Below the pieces are notes generated by a model. It ran no database searches and was not told the DNA's origin. It saw nothing but the letters and a program-made list of their open reading frames with translations. The translations under genes and the position numbers were made by a program. Below, in pieces: positions 46,784 to 54,797 of a DNA stretch of 64,000 nt. The number at the start of each line of letters is the position of its first letter. The first letter of the stretch is position 1. Source of the stretch: Beroe forskalii (Eukaryota > Ctenophora > Nuda > Beroida > Beroidae); contig WFMF01000006.1 of the NCBI GenBank assembly GCA_011033025.1, positions 1,612,001 to 1,676,000 on the forward strand, in the 5' to 3' direction.

Positions 46784-47155
46784 TCCTGGTGGCCTCGTGT
46801 TTGAACATTGTTTTTTTGACTCGCCTTTCCCGTTTCAGTTTACTTTTCCTTTTCACCAGCTGGTACCTCTCGTTCTCAGAATTAGAGACGATTTGTACTA
46901 TCTGCAGTTTGACACCTTCTCAGAATCAGAGCAAGGTTTTTGATACCCAAACAGAATCAGTTCTGGGTTTAGATAGGCTCACTAACCCTAACCATCTCTT
47001 TCAGCATCAGTTTAGGTTCCCTGCTTCATCACTAACACTAACCCTTACGATACATTTCACTAACACTAACCCTAACGATACATTTCAGCTTTTCAGCGTC
47101 AGTTTAGGTGCACTGTTTCATTTTGGCAAAGACTACAGTTCAGTTTCACTCAGCC

Positions 47156-47782
47156 ATGGCTTCTCTCACCAGTTTGAAGACAGAACTAAAAGAGACCATA
47201 GAGGAGATCGAGGCTCTCACTGGACAAATCGCAGCTGAAGAAGATGAACAAGCCAAATCTGATCTGCAGACAGACATGACTAGTGCTGAGGCCAAGAGAA
47301 TGGGCCTCAAGGAACGTATCTTTGAACTCATGTTACAGGAATGCAAGTTACCCAGCTCTGATGATAAGCATCTTGAGGACGAGCAGCAGGAAGTCACAGG
47401 AACCAGTAATCTGTTCCCAGCTTCGAGCCCAGATCATCCTACAGCCCCTCGATTAACTCTGCCACAAGATCCAGCTTCACGTAGACCGATGTCAAACTCC
47501 AACATTCTCAAGCTCAAGCAACCCAAAGAGTACAAGAATGGGGAGGACTTCTCAACGTTCTGTTACCGGCTCAGGATCTTTATAGAAGGTAACAAGACTA
47601 GTTGCATTGACTACGTCAACGTGTTGCTGAGTTGTGTTGACGACATCACGCTTCAGAAGCTCATGCCCGTCATCGATGCTCTCACGGACGGTGAAAAGCG
47701 GAATCTCTCAGTGCTGTTGGAGCGATGCAAAGAAACACTCTACCCAAAGTCGGAGGTGAGAGCACTGAGACAACTGCAGTGA
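47156..47782 (+). CDS. gag: C-terminally truncated Gag of non-autonomous element
   Basis: Open frame of 208 aa beginning MASLTSLKTELKETIEE. It is closely similar to the first ~half of the intact Gag at 59474-60697: the helical N-terminus (coiled-coil-like), the LKLKQPKEYKNGEDFSTF block and the capsid-like LLSCVDDITLQKLMPVID. It stops at TGA in the minisatellite just after the deletion junction. It therefore lacks the second capsid half and the zinc knuckle. Whether it is translated or interferes with full-length Gag is unknown. Confidence 0.8.
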   Translation: MASLTSLKTELKETIEEIEALTGQIAAEEDEQAKSDLQTDMTSAEAKRMGLKERIFELMLQECKLPSSDDKHLEDEQQEVTGTSNLFPASSPDHPTAPRLTLPQDPASRRPMSNSNILKLKQPKEYKNGEDFSTFCYRLRIFIEGNKTSCIDYVNVLLSCVDDITLQKLMPVIDALTDGEKRNLSVLLERCKETLYPKSEVRALRQLQ

Positions 47783-48100
47783 GACGGACACATGTGCAGT
47801 GAGACGGAGACACACGTGCAGTGAGACGGAGACACCCTGCAGTGAGACGGAGACATGTGCAGCGAGCAGGCAGAGACACACAAGTTCAGTGAGACAGGAC
47901 ACCCTGTAGTGGAGGCACAGACACCCTGTGCAGTTGTGGGGCGGAGACACGCAAACGGCGGGGTGATGGAGACACGGCGTGGTGATGGAGAAACGGTGTG
48001 GTGACGGAGACTTAGTGTGAAGACAGCGTGGTGACGAGACACATGGTGTGGTGATGAAGAAACGCGGTGTGGTGATGGAGACACAGACGTTCCGGAATGA
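47775..48100 (+). repeat. GAGACGGAGACAC minisatellites in deleted copy 2
   Basis: Two neighbouring arrays: GTGAGACGGAGACA-type units of about 21 bases (47775-47900), then GGTGTGGTGATGGAGACAC-type units (47945-48095). They are homologous to the arrays at 53466-53750 in the full-length copy. Confidence 0.8.
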
Positions 48101-48347
48101 GGGATAGGATGTGACGTAACGTTGTTACGGTGTGTATTGTATCTTGAATCTTGATAGTCAGGGAAACGCAGGTTTGATAGCTAAAACATAGGACTAAAAC
48201 ATAGGAGGCTAGGGAATATATAACAGGTTAATATCAAGTATATAACAATCTCCCCCCTCGCGGCGAACTTGTACTAGTCAGAGATCGGACCACCAGTGTG
48301 GCCGCGCGGCTCGGCGCTACGCGCGCGCGCAAAATTGAGATCAACAA

Positions 48348-48656
48348 ATGTTGAGAGTTTTAACACGGACTAGACCGCGACAGGTGTCGCGGGGATCGAA
48401 GCGGTTGTTAACAGAAGCTTGCCGAACAAGGGCAGTTAGAAGACGTGACGAGGACGTTGGAGCAGACACAGGCTCCAGTCACATAACTGTCAATGGCAGT
48501 TATCAGAGAATGAGACAGTGCTTCACCCGAGCTGTCAATGGCAGCTCAAGCACTGCAGTAGCTGTTGGACGGAGACTTCAACAGCAGTTGACGGAATGTA
48601 TAGGAAACTGGGGATGTACGAACAATAGCAGACGTTGGAGATACTATTACCCGTGA
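48348..48656 (+). CDS. Small open frame in the 3' region of the retroelement (uncertain)
   Basis: 102 aa, Arg- and Ser-rich (QVSRGSKRLLTEACRTRAVR), with two NGS sequons. The same frame is open in the full-length copy at about 53016-53410 (minus) but is frameshifted in copy 1. The DNA here also forms long hairpins, so the conserved frame may be incidental. I do not recognise a family. It may be nothing more than a by-product of the structured RNA. Confidence 0.3.
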   Translation: MLRVLTRTRPRQVSRGSKRLLTEACRTRAVRRRDEDVGADTGSSHITVNGSYQRMRQCFTRAVNGSSSTAVAVGRRLQQQLTECIGNWGCTNNSRRWRYYYP

Positions 48657-48837
48657 TGATGTCCGGAGACACAGACCGGACCACAGGAGTTGGACACTTT
48701 GAGACACACTTGAAGACACCGAGGACTCTCAGAAGACATCTCGCGGTGTGAGACCCATCTACGGAGGAAGATGTGATGTTGACAACCAGTCATCATCAGA
48801 ACGTAGGGGGTGGAGTGTATGGAGTGAGACGTTACGG

Positions 48838-49017
48838 AGTTACGGTGTGCATACCGTGACCAGGGTGGTCACGGGAAGGGTACGGTGTGGACAGACGAAG
48901 CCTGCCACGAGGGCAGCGGATAGGGGCCTGCCACAAGGGCAGATTCAGTGGACGGATGCCTACCGCACGAGGGTAGACGCCTGCCACGAGGGCAGATGCC
49001 TGCCACGAAGGCAGAGG
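48838..49017 (+). other. Hairpin array in deleted copy 2
   Basis: Several small stem-loops of the type CTGCC-ACGAG-GGCAG follow one another, including the covarying CTACC...GGTAG. The 8-bp stem CCGTGACC/GGTCACGG precedes them. Homologous to 52755-52939 (minus) and about 45165-45355. Confidence 0.75.
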
Positions 49018-49868
49018 AGTGGACAGTACGAGGACATCACTCACCGACTTCACTTCAGCACGTTTGACAGAGAGTGATAGAGTTATTGTAGGTTTGGACT
49101 TGATGCTAACACTGTAAGCAGTGACTATGATGATTTTTTATACCATAAGTTAGCATTTTAACAGAGAGCAGTGACTCTAGATTCATTTTTAGCGGGAGAT
49201 ACGGACTCCTCAATCCTAAGATAAGACATTTGCGCAGAGAAATAGACTCTGAGAGGCCCATAACTTAGAATACAGAGACACAGACTCTTCAGAAACCTAA
49301 AATTTAAGACATACAGAGCTATAGTCATAGACTCTAGAACCCTATAAGTAAGTTTAGAGAGAGAGAGAGTTATAGATTTGATTTTCCTGTCTCACGAGTG
49401 AGGTAATGGATTTGGAGTTATATTGGGAATCCAAAAAGTTGGACTGGATTTTGATTTTATTAAGTTATTACGGGGAAGTTTTAAATTATGAGTTTAAAGA
49501 TTTTAAGAAGAGGGCTATATTGGGCACATTTAAGGTTTTCACATTTTAAGTTATTTTACGGATATGACGGAAGAATATTCGAGCTTAGCAGTTGCGCTGT
49601 ACGTGTTACAGTTTTTGAGATTTTGAGCGTGTTCTGAGCTACCACTTCCAGCTCCACCCTCCTCTTTTTCAGCTCGTGGTTCGAGCAGGTTTTACCACAC
49701 TCAGGGTGACAATTACTCATATTACTCATAGTTTCACCACACTCTGTGATCATACAAACACTCATTTAGTTTCACCCTTCAGTTCACATCGTACTTCCAC
49801 CTGACTGTGCAAGCCGTGTGGCGCGGTGAATATTTGTCTTAGCAACTTTGAGAGTTTTTGAGGTGAGA

Positions 49869-50137
49869 TGTTGTAGTGTGGAAGTTCGTCGGTAGTTCAG
49901 ACTCAGTCAGCTCTCCAGTCTCCGATCGTATCAGGAGACTGCGTACGCTTTTCCAGTGTTATATTTTTAGCTTAGCTCCGGTGACAGTTAACTTCGTTGC
50001 TCCTTCCAGATTCCTTCCGGCATTCCCAGGCCAGACCATTAACGTGTTTAACTAGTAGTAGTATCCGGTATCAGTCTCTTACATTCGTATCTATTTTGCA
50101 GTAATTGTAAAACCGCACTTAGAGTTGGATTAGCTAG
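49869..50137 (+). repeat. LTR 3, truncated
   Basis: Begins TGTTGTAGTGTGG after a purine tract and matches LTR 2 for 269 bases to GGATTAGCTAG, then switches to unrelated sequence. It is the 3' LTR of deleted copy 2, with its second half lost. Confidence 0.92.
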
Positions 50138-50920
50138 GATGCCATTTTTTGAGCCTTTTTTAGCTATATGAAGATATTTAAGAAAGAAACAAACTGTACT
50201 CAATTAGTCCATGCGTTTCTTGTGAACGTTTTCAGTATTACTCAGCTTAAACACTTGACACATTGGACCTTTACTACCACTACCATAAGCAATGCCTGCA
50301 GTTACTCTGCCATCAGACCACAGATCCGCGTACGCGCACAGTATAACAATCGCGCGCGCGGAAGCAACCAGCGCACAAAGTACTAGCAGACGGGTCACGT
50401 GATATGACACGTGACATGACGTCACGAAACACAAAAAGGCCCTGCGGACAAGGAAGGCGTTGTCCAATTTCAAAAAACTTGATATATTCGTGATCAGCTC
50501 ATCGAGATCTACCAGTGAATAATTGTGCCCAAAAAACTTTGAAAAAAGGGCGCACCCTAACAGATTGTAGAAGAAAAGAATGCTGCTAAAAATAGAAGTC
50601 CCTATGAAACATTCATGGAAGTTGCATCCAGTGGGGATAAGTCATAAGAGTGATTCTGAAGATTTTTCCACAAACACTACTAAAGACGTACGGCGCGGCG
50701 TCATTTCTTTTAACGTCAGTTCCGACGGTTCAAATCCGACCGTCAAAACGACAACCCGGAGCGAAAAATAGGGCCCTGGTTTAGCGCTTGCCGCGCCGCG
50801 CACTCTGTGCGCGTAACCAGGGCCCTGGTAAGGGCAAGGGAACAGTCGTAGGATGTTACCCTACCCTCGCGCGCGGCGCAACGTTCCACATTTGGATGTC
50901 AATTTGCAACCTCGCCATTG
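50138..50920. other. Unassigned region with CpG-rich, palindromic motifs
   Basis: No gene is supported. 50395-50426 contains palindromic CACGTG boxes and the CRE-like TGACGTCA. 50770-50825 is an inverted repeat AGGGCCCTGGTT...AACCAGGGCCCT. 50845-50919 is repeated in direct orientation at 61774-61848 with about two mismatches. Confidence 0.55.
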
Positions 50921-51217
50921 GGTAGGTCTCCCATATAAACGGGAGCCTTCATTATCTATGACAATGACGTCACTCAGAAAAATATAATTAAGCGCACCAA
51001 GCGCTTTAATGACTAGGGTTAGGGTCAGGATTAGGGTCAAGGTTTGTTAGGGTTAGGGTTAGGATTAAGGTTTTTTTTGGTTAGGGTTATGGTTAGGTTT
51101 AGGATACAGAAAAATTGACGTTTAGATTTGCCCTAACCAGGACCCTGGTTACGCCCCTGGTTAGGGGAAGTTTAGATCTGTGACGTCACTCAGAGCCGTT
51201 TATATGGGAGAGATACC
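50921..51217. mobile_element. MITE, family 1, copy A, 8-bp target duplication
   Basis: Ends are inverted: left GGTAGGTCTCCCATATAAAC, right (complement) GGTATCTCTCCCATATAAAC. Both are followed by motifs including GTGACGTCA. The direct repeat CGCCATTG flanks it at 50913-50920 and 51218-51225. The centre (about 51013-51110) is degenerate TTAGGG. No coding capacity. An 8-bp duplication suits hAT, Merlin or P type transposases. Confidence 0.85.
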
Positions 51218-51225
51218 CGCCATTG

Positions 51226-51713
51226 TGACGTACTCCGTTATACCTAGAGTAAAACGCAAGAGTACGGGTCTCGTAGAACGAGCAAGTCAAGGCTTACGTT
51301 CACAGTTTACAATCCTAACACTTTCCAAAATAACCGCCAGAATAATAACCCCCGATAAAGCTCGCTTGTCACGGCGGCAGACTGCCCGCCCGTGGAACCT
51401 GCAAGCGAAGTCTAGTACGAGGGGCGTCGGGAGAGGAGCTAGCTAATCCAACTCTAAGTGCGGTTTTACAATTAATGCATAAAAATAGATATGAATGTAA
51501 GAGACTGATACAGGATACTACTACTAGTTAAACACGTTAGTGGTCTGGCCTGGGAATGCCGGAAGGAATCTGGAAGGAGCAACGAAGTTAACTGTCACTC
51601 GGAGCTAAGCTAAAAATATAACACTGGAAAAGCGCGTACGCAGTCTCCTGATACGATCGGAGACTGGAGAGCTGACTGAGTCTGAACTACCGACGAACTT
51701 CCACACTACAACA
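51226..51713 (-). repeat. 3' LTR of the full-length element, with internal deletion
   Basis: Reads TGTTGTAG...GTACGTCA on the minus strand. It aligns to the other LTRs but lacks about 95 bases between CCCGATAAAGC and TCGCTTGTCACGG (compare 61197-61312). The end at 51226 abuts the target duplication of the neighbouring MITE. Confidence 0.92.
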
Positions 51714-51725
51714 TCTCACCCCCTC
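51714..51725 (-). promoter_or_regulatory. Polypurine tract
   Basis: On the minus strand GAGGGGGTGAGA lies immediately before the 3' LTR, the expected position of the plus-strand DNA primer. The same tract precedes LTR 2 at 46186-46197. Confidence 0.8.
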
Positions 51726-52754
51726 AAAAACTGAATATTTGCTAAGACAAATATTCACCGCGCCGCACGGCTTGCACAGTCAGGGTGGAAGTAAGATGTG
51801 AACTGAAGGGTGAAACTAAATGGGATAAAGAAATGACGTATGAAACTGAGGAGAATGCTCCTCTGCCTAAGTCAGATGCTCTGATGTCACCCCAAACCGA
51901 CAGATCTGCCAGCAGCCTGCGTTGGAGCTAACATCAAAGTGGATCATGATCTACTTATACTGTACTGTACTGAGCGAACTAAACGAGTGTTTGTATGATC
52001 ACAGAGTGTGGTGAAACTATGAGTAATATGAGTAACTGTCACCCTGAGTGTGGTAAAACCTGCTCGAACCACGAGCTGAAAAAAGAGGAGTGGTGGAGCT
52101 GGAAGTGGTAGCTCAGAACACGCTCAAAACCTCAAAAAACTGTAACACGTACAGCGCAACTGCTAAGCTCGAATATTCCTTCCGTCATGTCTGCAAATGA
52201 CTAAAATGTGAAAACTTTAAATGCCCAATATAAGTATAACCCTCTTCTTAAAATCTTTAAACTTATAATTTAAAACTTACCCGTTATAACTTAATAAAAT
52301 CCAAATCCAGTTCAACTTTCTGAATTCGACCAATATAACTTCAAATCCATTGTATTTGTCTCACACGTGAGACGTGATGATCAAGTCTAACTCACTCTCT
52401 TATAAACTTACTCATAGGGTTCTAGAGTCTATGACTATAGCTCTGTACATCTTAAATTTTAGGTTTCTGAAGAGTCTGTGTCTCTGTATTCTAAGTTAAA
52501 GGCCTCTCAGAGTCTATTTCTCTGCACAAATGTCTTATCTTACTCTTAGGATTAAGGAGTCCGTATCTCCCGCTAAAAATGAATCTAGAGTCACTGCTCT
52601 CTGCTAAAGTGCTAACTTATGGTATAAAAAATCATCAAAGTCACTGCTAACAGTGTTTGCATCAAGTCCAAACCTTCAATCACTCTATCACTCACTCTCT
52701 GTCAAACGTGCTGAAGTGAAGTCGGTGAGTGATGTCCTCGTACTGTCCACTCCT

Positions 52755-52939
52755 CTGCCTTCGTGGCAGGCATCTGCCCTCGTGGCAGGCGTCTACCCTC
52801 GTGCGGTAGGCATCCGTCCACTGAATCTGCCCTTGTGGCAGGCCCCTATCCGCTGCCCTCGTGGCAGGCTTCGTCTGTCCACACCGTACCCTTCCCGTGA
52901 CCACCCTGGTCACGGTATGCACACCGTAACAACGTTACG
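52755..52939 (-). other. Array of seven RNA hairpins in the retroelement 3' region
   Basis: Perfect stems occur at 52755-52769, 52774-52788, 52793-52809, 52827-52841 and 52853-52867 (CTGCC/GGCAG; the third is CTACC/GGTAG). Further stems are at 52895-52915 (CCGTGACC/GGTCACGG) and 52925-52939 (CGTAAC/GTTACG). They are conserved in the two deleted copies. Function unknown; packaging, export or stability elements are possibilities. Confidence 0.75.
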
Positions 52940-53230
52940 TCTCACTCCTGCACTCCACCCCCTACGTTCTGATGATGAATGGTGGTCAACATCACATCTC
53001 CTCCGTAGGTGGGTCTTACACCGCGAGATGTCTTCTGTCACTGTTAGTTCTTGATGTCCTCGAGTGGGTCTCCAAGTGTCCAACTCCTGTGGTCCAGTCT
53101 GTGTCTCCGGACATAAACACAGGTAACAGTATCTCCAACGCCCGAGTCTTCCGTCTGCTATTGTTCGTACATCCCCAGTTTCCTATACATTCCGTCAACT
53201 GCTGTTGAAGTCTCCGTCCAACAGCTACTG

Positions 53231-53303
53231 CAGTGCTTGAGCTGCCATTGACAGCTCGGGTGAAGCACTGTCTCATTCTCTGATAACTGCCATTGACAGT
53301 TAT
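53231..53303 (-). other. Two retroelement hairpins sharing one loop sequence
   Basis: 53283-53303 pairs ATAACTG with CAGTTAT around a 7-nt loop, TCAATGG in the sense direction. 53231-53270 pairs CAGTGCTT with AAGCACTG and GAGCTG with CAGCTC, with a 5-nt bulge, around the same TCAATGG loop. The stems differ entirely but the loop is identical. Confidence 0.75.
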
Positions 53304-53465
53304 GTGACTGGAGCCTGTGTCTGCTCCAACGTCCTCGTCACGTCTTCTAACTGCCCTTGTTCGGCAAGCTTCTGTTAACAACCGCTTCGATCCCCGCGAC
53401 ACCTGTCGCGGTCTACACACCGTAACAACGTTACGTCACATCCGACCCCTCACTCCGGTAAGTCT

Positions 53466-53750
53466 GTGTCTCCGTCACCACACCGTGTCTCTATCACCAG
53501 ATCGCGTGTTTCGTCACCACGCCGCTGTCTCCGTCACCAACGCTTGTCTCCATCACCACACCGCGTGTCTCCATCACCACACCGTATGTCTCCAGCACCG
53601 CGCCGTGTCTCTGTCTCACTGCAGGTTGTCTCCGTCTCACTGCAGGTTGTCTCCGTCTCACTGCAGGTTGTCTCCGTCTCACTGCAGGTTGTTTCCGTCT
53701 CACTGAAGGTTGTCTCCGTCTCACTGCAGGTTGTCTTCGCCTGCTCGCTG
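53466..53750 (-). repeat. Two minisatellites in the retroelement 3' region
   Basis: About six 21-bp units (plus strand TTGTCTCCGTCTCACTGCAGG) occupy 53620-53750. A second set of ~20-22 bp units (CACCACACCGTGTCTCCAT-type) occupies 53466-53620. Homologous arrays lie at the deletion junction of the two pol-less copies. Confidence 0.88.
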
Positions 53751-53990
53751 CACCCCGTTCTCTGCTCCTTGTGCCAGGTAATGCAGATGGGAGTGGCAGG
53801 GAAAGTGACGGTCCTGTATCCCGGTGTAATTAGATCACGCCTGAGCTATTATTGCATCACGCGTGTAAGCTCCCGGGTCTGTAGAATAGGTGTTAGTGTA
53901 GAGGAAGTGGAAAGCAATTAGAAATACAAGTGATCAAGTACATTGAATTCCGTTACACTACATTTCTACAGTCTACGCTCAAGATTTATC

Positions 53991-54605
53991 ATGGACCATC
54001 AGAAACGGAAATCGGATTCAACTTTAGAAAGTCAGTCTAAGAAGTTGAAGATTGGATCTGACCAAGACCCTGAACCTGTTCGAGAAGACATCCCTTATCC
54101 TCCTCCTCCTCCTCATCGACCACACCCAGATATCCTCAACGCTATCACTCGTGTCACGAAGTCTCCCGCTGCCATGGTGTACAACTCGAACCACCCTGCT
54201 GTACCTGCTGAGATAATGGCACCTATCCAGAAGGAGGTCAGGTTAAAGATTAACCTCGCCAATACTCGTATGACGTCAGCTGCTTTGTTCTGCAGGGATC
54301 GAGCAGCTTTCAATGCTCTCATCGCAGACCATCAGGGAGAGATAACGAAGGTGTCATGCCTCGCTAAAAAGCACCTGGAAAAATCAATGAAAGGTTCTCT
54401 CTGCAAGAAAGATGTTAATTTGCTGCGCTTTGCAGTAGGGAGGCGTTTCAACGAGTGGAGGAACCAGTTGGAACTTGTACGTCAGGATCCCCTGACCTGG
54501 GATAATCGAGTGATATTATGGAGGAAGCTGGCCGATGCAAACGAGCATCAGTACGACGCGTACCACTTGGAGGAGTCTCTGCGTGTAAGTGTAAGTGGGC
54601 AGTGA
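53991..54605 (+). CDS. Antisense open frame within the retroelement
   Basis: 204 aa read against the direction of gag-pol, between the pol stop and the minisatellites. It starts MDHQKRKSDSTLES and has a bipartite-like basic patch (QKRKS...SKKLK, residues ~4-20). A proline run (PYPPPPPHRPHPD, ~40-52) is followed by a mainly helical remainder with a conserved-looking RRFNEWRNQLELVR segment. I do not recognise a family. At 54581-54595 the frame runs into CGT/GTAAGTGTAAGT, a near-ideal splice donor, so the annotated stop may be intronic. It is missing from both deleted copies. It could be an element accessory gene or a captured host exon. Confidence 0.55.
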   Translation: MDHQKRKSDSTLESQSKKLKIGSDQDPEPVREDIPYPPPPPHRPHPDILNAITRVTKSPAAMVYNSNHPAVPAEIMAPIQKEVRLKINLANTRMTSAALFCRDRAAFNALIADHQGEITKVSCLAKKHLEKSMKGSLCKKDVNLLRFAVGRRFNEWRNQLELVRQDPLTWDNRVILWRKLADANEHQYDAYHLEESLRVSVSGQ

Positions 54606-54797
54606 AGAGAGATAAGATTACAGATACTGCTGTGTGCTTCTAGTGCTACACAGACTCAGAGTTACATATAAACGTTTTCACTAAAGTTTCAAGCAGAATT
54701 TCAGCATTTTAATGTTTCCAAGCCAAAATTAAAATCCAACAGCAAAATTCCAAAATGAGATTGAATTAAAGTTACACTTACCCATATACAAACCTTC

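Larger units (their letters stand above)
46784..49868 (+). mobile_element. Internally deleted Ty3/gypsy copy 2
   Basis: Same architecture as copy 1: PBS, leader with CTAACCCTAACC motifs, 5' half of gag (47156-47782), minisatellites (~47775-48100), structured 3' region and purine tract before the next LTR. The deletion junction (GAGCACTGAGACAACTG) and a second shared gap (the ~165 bp present only at about 51820-51985 in the full copy) are the same as in copy 1. Both therefore descend from one deletion derivative. Confidence 0.88.

Noticed and set aside
50720..50760. tRNA gene from the B-box-like GGTTCAAATCC
   Set aside because: No A-box, acceptor stem or anticodon arm can be built from the upstream sequence.
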